The notes beneath the pieces are model-generated. The model saw nothing but the letters and a program-made list of their open reading frames with translations, did not search any database and was not told where the DNA came from. Positions 24,989 through 35,574 of a stretch of DNA of 40,403 nt are shown one piece after another. Origin of the DNA: Actinokineospora xionganensis (GTDB taxonomy: Bacteria; Actinomycetota; Actinomycetes; Mycobacteriales; Pseudonocardiaceae); assembly GCF_014323725.1 (NCBI RefSeq), contig NZ_JABVED010000024.1, positions 1 through 40,403 of the forward strand, written 5' to 3'. Position 1 is the stretch's first letter; every line of letters starts with the position of its first letter. Both the position numbers and the translations under genes were made by a program.

Positions 24989-25906
24989 TCAGTCCCAGTC
25001 CAGCGCGATTCCCGCGATACCGGGCTCGACCGACGCGAAGAAGGCGTTGACCATGTGGCCGCGGTCGCAGAACAGCTCCTCGCACCTGCTCGGCGGGAGC
25101 GTGTCGTTGCCGCGAACGACCTGGGTGATCCGGGCGGGCAGGTTGTCCGGTGGCAGCTCGAGCTGCAGCAGGAACGGCCCGCACGGCACCCGGAACATCC
25201 GGGAGTAGCCCGGGCACTCGATGCCGGACTCGTCGTCGACGGTGTAGGTGAGCACGACGGTCTCGTCCTCGGCCAGCTTGCGGTCGAACATCAGCTCGAA
25301 GACGACCCACGTGTCGAGCCTGCGCACCCGGCCCAGCCTGCAGCCCTCGTCCGCGCTGACCCGCACGTCGGCGATCTCGACGCCGGGCTCGCCGTTGTAT
25401 ACGGCCATGTACCGGTCGACCCCGGCGCGGCGGGTGCGGCCGACGACGCGGGTCTGGATCCGCCCCTGGGAGCGGTCCTTGGCGATGGTGATCCGCTCGT
25501 GGACGAACATCAGCTCGAGGTCGGCGTTGGCCGCGTCGGCGTCCGCGCCGATCTGGGTGAACAGGTCGCGGGTCACCGGACCGTTGAAGACCAGCTCCGA
25601 GAACGACGTGGCGGCCCGGCGCTGCCTGCCACCGCGCTGGTGGGGGCCGACCAGCACGACCAGCGAGTCGGCGGGCAGGCCGAGCACGGTCTCCAGTCCG
25701 CGTACCGCCGGAAGGGCGTGCTGGGTGTCCGGATGGCGCAGTCCGCGCTGCCAGTAACTCAGCGTGGACTCGGCGACCCGGATGTCGAGGCGGGCCAGGT
25801 GTGAGCGCAGCCGGGCGAGGGAGAGGCGGCGGTGGGCGATCGCACTGCGCAGTGCCAGGTGGAAAGGGCCGCGGCGAAGGGCCTCGGCCAGCTCTTCCGG
25901 GGTCAA
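24989..25906 (-). CDS. Helix-turn-helix transcriptional regulator upstream of guaB1
   Basis: This 305-residue protein has an N-terminal XRE-like helix-turn-helix (LSLARLRSHLARLDIRVAES, then TLSYWQRGLRHPD, residues about 28-60) and a large C-terminal beta-rich domain that I cannot name. The layout is common among actinobacterial regulators. The start is taken as TTG at 25906, with GGCGAGG shortly upstream; no ATG or GTG fits the frame. It lies 18 bases upstream of guaB1, suggesting it senses something related to purine state (inference). A GTGAA..TTCAC inverted repeat (25941-25952) in its leader is a candidate operator. Confidence 0.8.
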   Translation of the reverse strand: MTPEELAEALRRGPFHLALRSAIAHRRLSLARLRSHLARLDIRVAESTLSYWQRGLRHPDTQHALPAVRGLETVLGLPADSLVVLVGPHQRGGRQRRAATSFSELVFNGPVTRDLFTQIGADADAANADLELMFVHERITIAKDRSQGRIQTRVVGRTRRAGVDRYMAVYNGEPGVEIADVRVSADEGCRLGRVRRLDTWVVFELMFDRKLAEDETVVLTYTVDDESGIECPGYSRMFRVPCGPFLLQLELPPDNLPARITQVVRGNDTLPPSRCEELFCDRGHMVNAFFASVEPGIAGIALDWD

Positions 25907-25919
25907 CCGGGCCTCGCCT

Positions 25920-26420
25920 TCACCGCGTGGGTGAACTGGTGTGAATGTTCACATTGACATCCTCCCCGCCTGAAAGCTGGGATTTCAACAGCGACTTCGA
26001 TACGAAGAGGTCGCGTTGAGGTTCACGGTTCGCGGGCTCACCCAACGGCGCGCCTCCCCGCCCGGTCACGGCATGCCCTGCCGCGAATCGAATATTCAGT
26101 GCGGCGTTCGCCCTCGCCTCGCCCAGGCCTACGCCAGGTGGGCAGCCGGTGGGTCCGGCCGAAGAAGTTTCCATCGCCTGGCTGAAGTCCTTCAGAGCCT
26201 GCTGCTGCGCGGTCGCCGACCCGGCGGCAAGCCACGGGTTCTCCGCCCGCGCCCGTGTCAACTGGCGGCACTGCTCGACGAACCCCGGTGCAGCCTTGCG
26301 CCCCGGCTTCCAACGGGCGTGCTGTTCCACGGCGAGATTCCACACGAACCGGGCATGCCCACAGTGCTCCAACAACACCCGCTCTTGTGCGGGCGTCGGC
26401 TGAAGGCGGAATCGGGACAT
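25920..26420 (-). pseudogene. tnpB: tnpB with deleted RuvC core
   Basis: The N-terminal 78 or so codons (MSRFRLQPTPAQERVLLEHC, GHARFVWNLAVEQHARW) are joined to the C-terminal tail (NAALNIRFAAGHAV). A one-base loss near codon METS shifts the frame, and a deletion of about 230 codons then restores it, so the frame stays open for 166 codons. The RuvC Asp and Glu and the zinc ribbon are gone, so it cannot cut DNA. The intact Trp27 here shows that the TGA in copy 1 is a mutation. Confidence 0.8.
25941..25952 (-). promoter_or_regulatory. Inverted repeat in the regulator leader
   Basis: GTGAA and TTCAC flank a two-base centre about 35 bases upstream of the TTG start of the regulator, right at the edge of the TnpB element. 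A second GTGAA lies at 25931. It could be an operator, or it could belong to the transposon target. Confidence 0.3.
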
Positions 26421-26460
26421 GCCGATCAACCTGGCGACCACCGCCGACAAACCAGGAGAC
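25953..26460 (-). mobile_element. TnpB element copy 2, internally deleted
   Basis: On the minus strand this 508-base element shares its left end (GTCTCCTGGTTTGTCGG) and right end (GTTGAAATCCCAGC, then GGCGGGGAGGATGTCAAT) with copy 1 at 7967-9240. The central part of tnpB is deleted. Its right end lies 47 bases upstream of the regulator start. Confidence 0.75.
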
Positions 26461-26645
26461 GAGCGCGCAGACGAGCACCCCGGACCGGGGCAGCGTTGTT
26501 CGGTTGCGCCATGGATCGTGCTTGGGCACTGGTGGTCGGCGTCGCGTAGGTGGCCTTCATGGCCATCATTTCCCCTGCCTCGCGACGCGACTGACCCGAG
26601 GACGGCGGCCGGGCGGACTTCGCCTGCCCTGAACCGCCGCCTGCT

Positions 26646-28175
26646 TCAGCCCGGTGCCACCGGGAGCAGGCCGCGGACGTCGGTGATCGTGTCGGCGTCC
26701 GCTGCCTGCTTGTCCGGCCGGTACCGCACCACCCGGGCGAAGCGCAGCGCCACGCCACCGGGGTAGCGGGTGCTGGCCTGGACCCCGTCCAAGGCGATCT
26801 CCACCACCAGCTCCGGTCGCAAGTAGACAGCCCAGTCGTCGCGGTCCCGCTGGTACTTCGGGAACTCCGCCGTCTGCCAGCGCAGCAGCTCGTCGGTCAG
26901 GCCCTTGAACGTCTTGCCCACCATGATCGGTGGCCCGCCGTCGGGGTCGCGGGCGCCGAGGTGCAGGTTCGACAGGAACCCGGAACGCCTGCCGTGTCCC
27001 CACTCGGCGCCGAGCACCACCAGGTCGAGTGTGTGCACGGGTTTGACCTTCTGCCAAGCCTTTCCGCGTCTGCCCGCCTGGTATGCCGAATCGAGGTCCT
27101 TCACCATCACGCCCTCGTGACCCGCCGCCAACGCCGCCACGCCGACCGCCTCGGCCTCCTCCGGCGTCGGGTCGACGGCACCAGGGATGACGTGGGGACC
27201 CACCGCCCGGTTGAGCGCCTCGTTGCGCGCCCGGAGCGGCTCGTCGATCAGGTCGACGCCGTCCAGATGCAGGCAGTCGAAGAAGTACGGCCGCAGCAGC
27301 AGGGCCCGCACCTGCTCCTCGGTCGTGCTCCCGAACCGGCTCTGCGTCTCCTGGAACGGGCGCGGCCTGCCGTCGTCGGACAGCGCCAGCGTCTCCCCGT
27401 CGAGCACGACCGTGTGGCAGGGCAGCCCCCGCACCAGCTCGACCAACTCCGGCACGCTGTGCGTGATCTCCCGCAGGGTCCTGGTGAACACGCGGATCTC
27501 GTTGTCGACCTTGTGCACCTGGATTCGCGCGCCGTCCAGTTTGTATTCGACCAGGCACGGGGTCAGGTCCGCGATCGCAGCCGTCACCGAGGTGCCAGGG
27601 GAGGCGAGCATCGGCCGCACCGGCCTGCCCGGCTCCAGCCGCACCGCCGCCAGGGCGTCGACCCCGCCCGCGAGCGCGAGTGCCGCGGTCTCCGGGAGCC
27701 GCCCGGAGAGCATGAACGCCCGCCGGACCGCCGCACCTGGCACGTCCGCCGCCTTGGCGACCGCGTCGAGCATGACCCCTTCAAGCGCGCCCTGACGCAG
27801 CTCACCGGTGATCAGCGCGCGGAGAAACCGCTGCTCGGCGGCGGTGGCGGCGCCGAACAGCCCGGCGATGATCTCCGCCCGCCTGCCCACGGAGCCCGCG
27901 CCCCGCGTGCCCACGAGCCGATCGAAGGCCACGTCGACGTCGGCCACGCTCAGCGTCGGGTCCGCCGCGGGCGGCGGGAGTGCCACCAGGGTCCGCCAGC
28001 CCGCGCCGATCCGGCCCTGCCGGATCGCGCCGGAGAGGAAAGCGACCACGGCCCTTGCCTCGTCCGGGTCCTCGGCGAGCCGCAGCGCCCCGGCTATGGC
28101 GGCCACCTTGGCCAGCCGGGACCGGGTCGCGCCGACCTCCGCCGACACCGCCACCACGTCCGTCAGTCCCACCAT
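26646..28175 (-). CDS. ligB: ATP-dependent DNA ligase (LigB type)
   Basis: This 509-residue ligase has an N-terminal DNA-binding domain (1-190), the adenylation domain with nucleophile K212 in VEYKLDGARIQVH, and motifs VVLDGETLAL, YFFDCLHLDG, GHEGVMVKDL and KAWQKVKP. A C-terminal OB-fold follows (FLSNLHLGARDPDGG to RFARVVRYRPDKQ). It matches mycobacterial LigB (Rv3062), a non-essential ligase additional to the NAD-dependent LigA. ATG at 28175. It is not in the mycobacterial order at this place. Confidence 0.92.
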   Translation of the reverse strand: MVGLTDVVAVSAEVGATRSRLAKVAAIAGALRLAEDPDEARAVVAFLSGAIRQGRIGAGWRTLVALPPPAADPTLSVADVDVAFDRLVGTRGAGSVGRRAEIIAGLFGAATAAEQRFLRALITGELRQGALEGVMLDAVAKAADVPGAAVRRAFMLSGRLPETAALALAGGVDALAAVRLEPGRPVRPMLASPGTSVTAAIADLTPCLVEYKLDGARIQVHKVDNEIRVFTRTLREITHSVPELVELVRGLPCHTVVLDGETLALSDDGRPRPFQETQSRFGSTTEEQVRALLLRPYFFDCLHLDGVDLIDEPLRARNEALNRAVGPHVIPGAVDPTPEEAEAVGVAALAAGHEGVMVKDLDSAYQAGRRGKAWQKVKPVHTLDLVVLGAEWGHGRRSGFLSNLHLGARDPDGGPPIMVGKTFKGLTDELLRWQTAEFPKYQRDRDDWAVYLRPELVVEIALDGVQASTRYPGGVALRFARVVRYRPDKQAADADTITDVRGLLPVAPG

Positions 28176-28275
28176 GGGTCCATCCTGCCCGCGGCGCGGT
28201 CGATCGACACCCGCAACCTCGGCGGGGGATGGCCGTCTTGTGGTGTGGGAGCAGGACGAACCAGGGAGCGGTCAC

Positions 28276-28926
28276 ATGGGACTCATCAACCGGTTGGCGA
28301 TCGCGGTGTGCGCGGTCGCCGTGGGCGTGTCGGGTTGCGCGGCGCCGAAGTCCGACGCCGCCCCGCCGCGCACGACGACCACGGGCGGCGCTGTCGCGAC
28401 CCCGGCCGCCACGCCGGCCGCGCGTCCGTCCGAAGTGGAGACGGTGAAGAGCCCGGCGAAGAAGCCGACCACCACCACGAAAGTGAAGCCCAAGTCGACC
28501 GGGGACAACGACGTGATCGGCCCGTTCGGCTGGCAGACGCTGCGCCTGGGCATGTCCGCCGACGCCGCCGAGGCGCTCGGCATGTTGACCCGCACCACCG
28601 AGGGCGACGGACTCTGCGCACCTTGGCCCGCGCTGCCGATCACCGCGCTCGACCAGGCCGTGGTCAGCGAAACGCATGGTGTGTGGGCGATCCACCCCAA
28701 GCAGGTCGACTGGATCCACACCCCCGAGGGCATGCGGATCGGGTGGACGGCGGCCCAGGTGCACGCGACGTACCCGGACTTCGACCCCGCGCACTTCGAC
28801 TACGCCCACGGCCCGACCGTGGCGGTGCCCGGCAACCCGAAGGCGCTGTACCGCCTGCGGTTCAACTCCTCGCGAGTCCTGACGAAGATCATCCTTGAGT
28901 CGCGGGTGGACGTCTGCTCGGTCTGA
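28276..28926 (+). CDS. Putative lipoprotein
   Basis: The 216-residue secreted protein has a lipoprotein signal: basic start, hydrophobic core and lipobox VSGC with Cys21. It is followed by a Thr/Pro/Lys-rich linker (residues about 34-72) and a C-terminal globular domain (VIGPFGWQTLRLGMSADAAE, then GLCAPW, ending RVDVCSV) with two cysteines that could pair. The GMSADAAEALG pattern resembles other actinobacterial secreted proteins of unknown function. AGGGAG lies 8 bases before the ATG. Its stop abuts the MocR stop with no gap (TGATCA). Confidence 0.82.
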   Translation: MGLINRLAIAVCAVAVGVSGCAAPKSDAAPPRTTTTGGAVATPAATPAARPSEVETVKSPAKKPTTTTKVKPKSTGDNDVIGPFGWQTLRLGMSADAAEALGMLTRTTEGDGLCAPWPALPITALDQAVVSETHGVWAIHPKQVDWIHTPEGMRIGWTAAQVHATYPDFDPAHFDYAHGPTVAVPGNPKALYRLRFNSSRVLTKIILESRVDVCSV

Positions 28927-30318
28927 TCAGGACAGTCCGGCCATCTCGCTGACGGCGGCGCGGAGCCGGTCGGGTGTGGTCGCCGCGTAGCCGACGACGA
29001 GCCCGGGAAACGGCGCCTCGCGTTCGACCAGGTAGCCGGACAGCGCGGGCGCGTTGATCCCGATGTCCGCCAGTTTCCCCTGCAGGGCGGTGTCATCGGT
29101 GCCGTCGGGCAGGCGCAGCACCAGGTGCAGGCCCGCGGCGACACCGTGTGGCCGCCAGCCCGGCAGTTCCGCCGAGACCGCGCCGAGGAGCGCGTCGCGG
29201 CGCTGCCGGTAGAGCTGCCGGGTGCGCCGCAGGTGCCGGTCGTAGCCACCGGAGCGCAGCAGGTGCGTGAACGCGGCCTGCGCGATCGGGGAGCACCCCA
29301 GATCGGACAGGCGTTTGCGGTCCACCAGCCGGTCCCGCAAAGCGGTCGGCGCGACCAGCCAGCCGAGTCGGATCGCGGGCGCCAGCACCTTGCTCACGCT
29401 GCCCACGTAGGCCACCCGCTCGGCGTCGAGCGCCTGGGTGGCCGCCACGGCGGGCCGGTCGTAGCGGTGTTCGGCGTCGTAGTCGTCCTCGACTACGAGC
29501 CCGTCTCGTTCGCGCGCCCAGGCCAACAGTTCCCGGCGTCGGTGGGCGCTGAGCACGACACCGAGCGGGAACTGGTGCGCGGCGGTCACCAACACCACTC
29601 GGCATCCGGTGCGGGCCAACAGGTCCACCCGGATGCCCGCGTCGTCCACCGCGACGCCGACCGGGCGCAGGCCGTGCGCGGCGAACACCTCCGACATGCC
29701 TGGATGCGTCGGATCCTCGACGGCGACCTCGCGGTGCCCGGCGGCGCGCAGCACGGCGGCCAGCAGGGCGAGTGACTCCGCGACTCCGTGGGTGATCACG
29801 ACGTCTCCCGCGTCGACGGCCCGCACCCGGCCGAGGTAACCGACAAGTTCCCGGCGCAGCGTCAGCAGCCCGGCCGGGTCCGGGTAGCCGAGTTCGTCGT
29901 CGGACAGCGCGGCCAGCCCCGCGCGGGTCGCCGCCTGCCAGGCCGCGCGCGGGAACGCCCCCAGCGCGGGCAGTCCGGGACGCAGGTCGTAGCGCCAGCG
30001 ACGCGCCACCGGGTCGGACTTTGGCGCTCGCGGGTCGGGCGGGACGAGCGTGCACGCCACCGCCGTCCCGGAACCGTGGCGGGAGACCACGAACCCTTCG
30101 GCCGCGAGTTGCGTGTAGGCGGCGGTCACCGTGCCTCGGGAGATGCCGAGCTGGCCCGCGAGGTCGCGGCTCGACGGCAGCCGCGTGCTCAGCGGCAGCC
30201 TGCCTTCGCGGATCGCCGACCGCAGCGCCGTCTCCAGCGTCCGCCCGCGGCTGCCGCGCTGGGTCTCCGCGAAGTCGGGCATCAGGAGTTCACGAAAAGT
30301 GGACCAATTCTTCGCCAC
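28927..30318 (-). CDS. MocR-type regulator (GntR HTH fused to aminotransferase-like domain)
   Basis: The 463-residue fusion has a GntR winged helix (residues 25-85, with TRLPSSRDLAGQLGISRGTV) and a fold-type I aminotransferase-like domain (110-463). The PLP-binding Lys310 lies in GSVSKVLAPAIRLGW, and EDDYDAEHRY is at 277-286. MocR proteins use PLP or an amino compound as effector rather than for catalysis. It is divergent from an EamA-type exporter. That arrangement is typical of MocR regulators controlling the adjacent transporter and themselves. Confidence 0.9.
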   Translation of the reverse strand: MAKNWSTFRELLMPDFAETQRGSRGRTLETALRSAIREGRLPLSTRLPSSRDLAGQLGISRGTVTAAYTQLAAEGFVVSRHGSGTAVACTLVPPDPRAPKSDPVARRWRYDLRPGLPALGAFPRAAWQAATRAGLAALSDDELGYPDPAGLLTLRRELVGYLGRVRAVDAGDVVITHGVAESLALLAAVLRAAGHREVAVEDPTHPGMSEVFAAHGLRPVGVAVDDAGIRVDLLARTGCRVVLVTAAHQFPLGVVLSAHRRRELLAWARERDGLVVEDDYDAEHRYDRPAVAATQALDAERVAYVGSVSKVLAPAIRLGWLVAPTALRDRLVDRKRLSDLGCSPIAQAAFTHLLRSGGYDRHLRRTRQLYRQRRDALLGAVSAELPGWRPHGVAAGLHLVLRLPDGTDDTALQGKLADIGINAPALSGYLVEREAPFPGLVVGYAATTPDRLRAAVSEMAGLS

Positions 30319-30327
30319 AAAAGTGGA
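30295..30327. promoter_or_regulatory. Direct repeats in the MocR/EamA intergenic region
   Basis: AAAAGTGGA occurs twice, at 30295-30303 and 30319-30327, 24 bases apart. A related GGTGGACCA follows at 30335. MocR regulators usually bind direct repeats in the divergent promoter, so this is a likely operator. The first copy falls within the first codons of the MocR gene if the ATG at 30318 is used. Confidence 0.5.
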
Positions 30328-30335
30328 GCTTACGG

Positions 30336-31225
30336 GTGGACCAGTCGCCCGTGAAGCTGAATGGCGTGACGATCACCATCGCGAGACCCGCCAGGCGGGG
30401 AGTGGCCGCGGGCGCGCTCGCCTGCGGATTCATCGGCGGCAGCGTTCCCATGTCGGGCCTGCTGATTCACTATCCGATCCTCGCGGGCCAGTCCGCCCGC
30501 TACGCCGTCGGCGCCGTGCTGATTCTCGGCTGGGCCATGGCCCGCAGGCTGCCGATCACCCTGCCGAGGCTCAAGGACCTGCCCGCCCTGCTGGCCGTCG
30601 TCGGTGTCGGCATGATCGGCTTCAACATCTTCCTGCTCACCGCGCAACACCACGCCGAACCAGGGCTGGTCGCCGCGGTCCTCGGCGGCAGCCCACTGGT
30701 GATCGCCCTTGTGGCGCCGCTGATGTCCGGTGTGCGGCCCGCTGTTCGCGCGCTCGCGGGGGCCGGTCTGGTCGTCGCGGGCATCGTCGTGCTTTCGGGC
30801 GGGGGGACCTGGAGCGGGCCCGGTCTGTTGCTCGCGGTCCTCACGATGCTGTGCGAGGCGGCGTTCACGCTGTTCGCTGTCGGAGTGGTGCGCAGGCTGG
30901 GGACGTTCTCGGTTGCTCTTTGGTGCCATGTGCTCGCGGCCGTGTGCGCGGGTGTTCTCGCCGTGCCGTTCGATGGTGCGTTTCGGCTGCCGTCTGCCGT
31001 GGAGTTGGTGGCGGTGTTGGCGGTCGCGGTGATCACCGTGGTGGCGTTTTGCCTTTGGTACCAGAGTGTTTCGGTGTTGGGGGCTGGGCGGGCGGCGGTG
31101 TTGATCGGGGTGATGCCGGTGTCCGGGTTGGTTGTGTCGGTGGGGTTGGGGGCGCAGTCGTTGACGATGGCGGCCCTTGTCGGGGCTTCGATCGTTGCCG
31201 TCGGGTGTGCTGTCGGGTTGCGTGG

Positions 31226-31229
<4 letters not shown>
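30336..31229 (+). CDS. EamA/DMT family transporter
   Basis: This 297-residue drug/metabolite transporter has about ten transmembrane helices in two EamA halves: [40 protein letters not shown], then a second half from [20 protein letters not shown] to [19 protein letters not shown]. Family members export amino acids or related metabolites; the substrate here is unknown. The start GTG at 30336 is favoured by GGAG 7 bases upstream; GTG at 30351 is an alternative. Divergent from MocR, which likely controls it. The stop overlaps the fumC stop by CTAG. Confidence 0.88.
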
Positions 31230-32617
<1,388 letters not shown>

Positions 32618-32681
32618 ACCTCAAGTGTCACCCCGTTTTGGAAGCTGGGCATGGTCAGCTTCGGCACATAGGGTGGACGGT

Positions 32682-33659
32682 ATGACGGCTCCTGTGGATG
32701 TCGACCTGCTGATCGTCGGCGCGGGCCCCACCGGCCTGTTCGGCGCCTACTACGCGGGGTTCCGCGAACTGAGCACGGTCGTGGTGGACTCGCTGCCCGA
32801 GCCCGGCGGCCAGGTCACCGCGATGTACCCGGAGAAGATGATCTACGACGTCGCCGGGTTCCCCGCCGTGCTCGGCCGCGACCTGATCAACGCGCTGGTC
32901 GAGCAGGCCGAGCAGTACAAGCCGACCTACCTGCTGGGCAGGCGGGCCCGCGAGCTGTCCGAAGTGGACGGCAAGTTCGAGGTCACCCTGGACGGCGACA
33001 CCGTCGTGCGCGCCGGGGCCGTGCTGATCACCGCCGGGATCGGCGAGTTCACCCCGCGCCCGCTGCCCGCGGGCGACGGCTGGCTCGGCCGCGGCATGGT
33101 CCACTTCGTACCGGCCCTGGAAGTGCACCGCGACCAGGACGTCGTCATCGTCGGCGGCGGCGACTCCGCGTTCGACTGGGCGCTGGCCCTGCACCCGATC
33201 GCGTCGAGCGTCACCCTGGTCCACCGCCGCGCGAAGTTCCGCGCGATGCCGGCGACGGTGCGCCAGGTGGAGAACCTGGGCGTCCGCGTCATCACCGACG
33301 CCCAGGTCACGGCCCTGCGCGGAGACGACGAAGGCCTCCACGAGATCGACGTGATGGTCGGTGGCGAGGTCGAGGTGCTGCCCGCCCAGGCCGTCGTCGC
33401 CGCGCTCGGGTTCACCGCCGACCTCGGGCCGATCGAGTCATGGGGCCTGGAGATCGACCACCGCAGCATCTCCGTCGACTCCACCATGCGCACCGCCCGC
33501 GACCGGATCTACGCCGCGGGCGACGTGGCGGCCTATCCGGGCAAGGTCAAGCTGATCGCGACCGGCTTCGGTGAGGCGGCCACGGCGGTCAACAACATCG
33601 CCGTGGCCCTCAACCCCGAAGCGCACCTGTTCCCCGGCCACTCCAGCAACGCTGAATAG
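32682..33659 (+). CDS. Ferredoxin/flavodoxin-NADP+ reductase, thioredoxin-reductase-like
   Basis: This 325-residue FAD- and NADPH-binding protein is of the YumC type. The FAD motif is IVGAGPTGLFGAYYAG (11-26), the NADPH motif is VIVGGGDSAFDWAL, and the C-terminal FAD contact is AAGDVAAYPGKVKLIATGFGE. The CxxC pair of thioredoxin reductase is absent, which points to ferredoxin reductase. I chose the ATG at 32682, with GGGTGGA upstream. It is divergent from fumC and ends directly against the L,D-transpeptidase gene. Confidence 0.92.
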   Translation: MTAPVDVDLLIVGAGPTGLFGAYYAGFRELSTVVVDSLPEPGGQVTAMYPEKMIYDVAGFPAVLGRDLINALVEQAEQYKPTYLLGRRARELSEVDGKFEVTLDGDTVVRAGAVLITAGIGEFTPRPLPAGDGWLGRGMVHFVPALEVHRDQDVVIVGGGDSAFDWALALHPIASSVTLVHRRAKFRAMPATVRQVENLGVRVITDAQVTALRGDDEGLHEIDVMVGGEVEVLPAQAVVAALGFTADLGPIESWGLEIDHRSISVDSTMRTARDRIYAAGDVAAYPGKVKLIATGFGEAATAVNNIAVALNPEAHLFPGHSSNAE

Positions 33660-34268
33660 CTACTGCACAACCTGCACGATGGCGCCGACCGGCAGCGAGT
33701 TGTAGTACTGCTTCGCGGCGGCGTTCGACAGGTGGATGCAGCCGTGGGACTGCTGGGTCAGGCTGCCCGCGTGGAACGCGATGCCGCCGTTGAAGAACAC
33801 CGAGTACGGCATCGGCGCGTTGTTGAAGATGCTGCTCTTGTGGTCGATGTCCTTCCAACCCACCTTGAACGTGCCGACCGGCGTGCGGTAGCCCGGACGG
33901 CCGTGGGTGATCGGGACCGGCCCGTAGACGACCTTGCCGTCCTTGAGCAGCCAGGACTTGTTGGCCGACAGGTCGATGCACGCGTCGGCCGTGGCCTTGC
34001 ACGGGCTGCCCTGCGACTGCGGTGCGGGCGGCTTCGTGGTGGTCGGCTTGGGCTTCGGCTTGGTGGTGGTGACCGGTGGCTTCGTTGTGGTGGTGGTCGT
34101 CGGCGCGGCCGTGGTGGTTGACGGCGTCGTCGTAGTGGTCGGCGCCTTGGAAGACGTCGTGGTGGTGGTGCTCCCGACCTGGGCGGTGGGCTCCGGTGTG
34201 CTCCCACACGCGCTGAGCAGAGCCATCGCGACGATCGTCGCCCCCAAAATCGTCTTGCTGACCCGCAT
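33660..34268 (-). CDS. L,D-transpeptidase lipoprotein (YkuD domain)
   Basis: The 202-residue exported lipoprotein has lipobox LSAC with Cys21 and a long Thr/Pro/Lys linker (34-83) that would span the wall. The YkuD domain (about 95-202) has H166 (IAFHAGS) and the catalytic SHGCIHLSN motif with C177. L,D-transpeptidases form 3-3 peptidoglycan cross-links. The domain is small and lacks the Ig-like domains of mycobacterial Ldt proteins, so it may act in other wall attachments. AAGGAG precedes the ATG at 34268; a longer frame upstream lacks a signal peptide. Confidence 0.92.
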   Translation of the reverse strand: MRVSKTILGATIVAMALLSACGSTPEPTAQVGSTTTTTSSKAPTTTTTPSTTTAAPTTTTTTKPPVTTTKPKPKPTTTKPPAPQSQGSPCKATADACIDLSANKSWLLKDGKVVYGPVPITHGRPGYRTPVGTFKVGWKDIDHKSSIFNNAPMPYSVFFNGGIAFHAGSLTQQSHGCIHLSNAAAKQYYNSLPVGAIVQVVQ

Positions 34269-34360
34269 GTCCAGCTCCTTGTCGCTAAGTGGGACAAGCC
34301 CCTCTACCGACAAGACGCCCGCGGACCACGGAAAGTTGCTGCCCGCTACCAACCCGTTAT

Positions 34361-34386
34361 CGGCCCGCTCCCTTGGGAGCGGGCCG
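34361..34386 (-). terminator. Perfect hairpin after glpX
   Basis: CGGCCCGCTCCC (34361-34372) and GGGAGCGGGCCG (34375-34386) are fully complementary, giving a 12-base inverted repeat around TT. It lies 8 bases past the glpX stop and upstream of the L,D-transpeptidase gene, so it likely ends the glpX transcript. Confidence 0.75.
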
Positions 34387-34394
34387 GGCGCGGA

Positions 34395-35459
34395 CTACGG
34401 CAGCGGCGGGAGCTCCTGCTCGTCGTCCTCCGCCGAGCGGTCGAAGTCGACCGACGCGTACTCGCGCAGCTTGGTCAGCCGGTGGAAACCGTCGATCATC
34501 CGGACCGTGCCGGACTTCGAACGCATCACGATGGACTGCGTGGTGCAGCCGCCCGCCCGGTAGTGCACGCCGCGCAGCAGGTCGCCGTCGGTGACGCCGG
34601 TGGCGCAGAAGAACACGTTGTCGCCGCCGACGAGGTCGTCGGTGAGCAGCACGCGGTCGAGGTCGTGGCCCGCGGCGATCGCCTTCTCGCGCTCGGCGTC
34701 GTCCTTCGGCCACAGCTTGCCCTGGATCGCGCCGCCCATGCACTTGAGCGCGGCCGCGGCGATGATGCCCTCGGGGGTGCCGCCGATGCCGAGCAGCATG
34801 TCGACGCCGGTGTTCGGGCGGGCCGCGGAGATGGCGCCCGCGACGTCGCCGTCGGAGATGAAGTGGATGCGCGCGCCCGCCTCGCGGACCTCGTGCACCA
34901 GGGCGTCGTGGCGAGGGCGGTCGAGGATGCAGACCGTCACGTCGGACACGTCGCTGTGCTTGGCCTTCGCGACCCGGCGGATGTTCTCCGCCACCGGCGC
35001 GGTGATGTCGACGACGTCGGCCGCCTCGGGTCCGACCGCCAGCTTCTCCATGTAGAAGACCGCCGACGGGTCGAACATGGCGCCGCGCTCGGCGACCGCG
35101 AGGACCGCGAGGGCGTTCGGCATGCCCTTGGCCATCAGGGTGGTGCCGTCGATCGGGTCGACCGCGACGTCGCAGTCGGGGCCGTCGCCGTTGCCGACCA
35201 GCTCACCGTTGTAGAGCATGGGCGCTTCGTCCTTCTCGCCCTCGCCGATGACCACGATGCCGCGCATGGACACGGTGTGCACAAGCTTGCGCATGGCGTC
35301 GACCGCGGCCTGGTCGCCGCCGATCTTGTCGCCCCGCCCGACCCAGCGACCCGCCGCCATCGCGGCGGCCTCGGTGACCCGGACCAGCTCCATCGCGAGG
35401 TTGCGGTCGGGTGCTTCCCGGCGTCGCGCGGGGGTAGCGCTGGTGGTCGAGGTGGTCAT
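34395..35459 (-). CDS. glpX: Fructose-1,6-bisphosphatase class II GlpX
   Basis: GlpX hydrolyses fructose 1,6-bisphosphate to fructose 6-phosphate and is the gluconeogenic FBPase of Actinobacteria (Rv1099c). The 354-residue product has [28 protein letters not shown], the metal-binding DPIDGTT (101-107), and [26 protein letters not shown] lies 5 bases before the ATG at 35459. Confidence 0.96.
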   Translation of the reverse strand: MTTSTTSATPARRREAPDRNLAMELVRVTEAAAMAAGRWVGRGDKIGGDQAAVDAMRKLVHTVSMRGIVVIGEGEKDEAPMLYNGELVGNGDGPDCDVAVDPIDGTTLMAKGMPNALAVLAVAERGAMFDPSAVFYMEKLAVGPEAADVVDITAPVAENIRRVAKAKHSDVSDVTVCILDRPRHDALVHEVREAGARIHFISDGDVAGAISAARPNTGVDMLLGIGGTPEGIIAAAALKCMGGAIQGKLWPKDDAEREKAIAAGHDLDRVLLTDDLVGGDNVFFCATGVTDGDLLRGVHYRAGGCTTQSIVMRSKSGTVRMIDGFHRLTKLREYASVDFDRSAEDDEQELPPLP

Positions 35460-35574
35460 TCTGCCTCCCGGATCGGCGCGGCCTGCGGTGTGAGACCACC
35501 TCGCATCCTCCCAGATGGGACGTGCCGGGGCGGAATCCCCAGGGGCGTGCTGTTCACGACACTTGTGACACCGC

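Noticed and set aside
26476..26491. CCCCGG-A-CCGGGG palindrome as a terminator
   Set aside because: Loop too small for a stable terminator in that form and no gene ends there. It lies beside the transposon left end.
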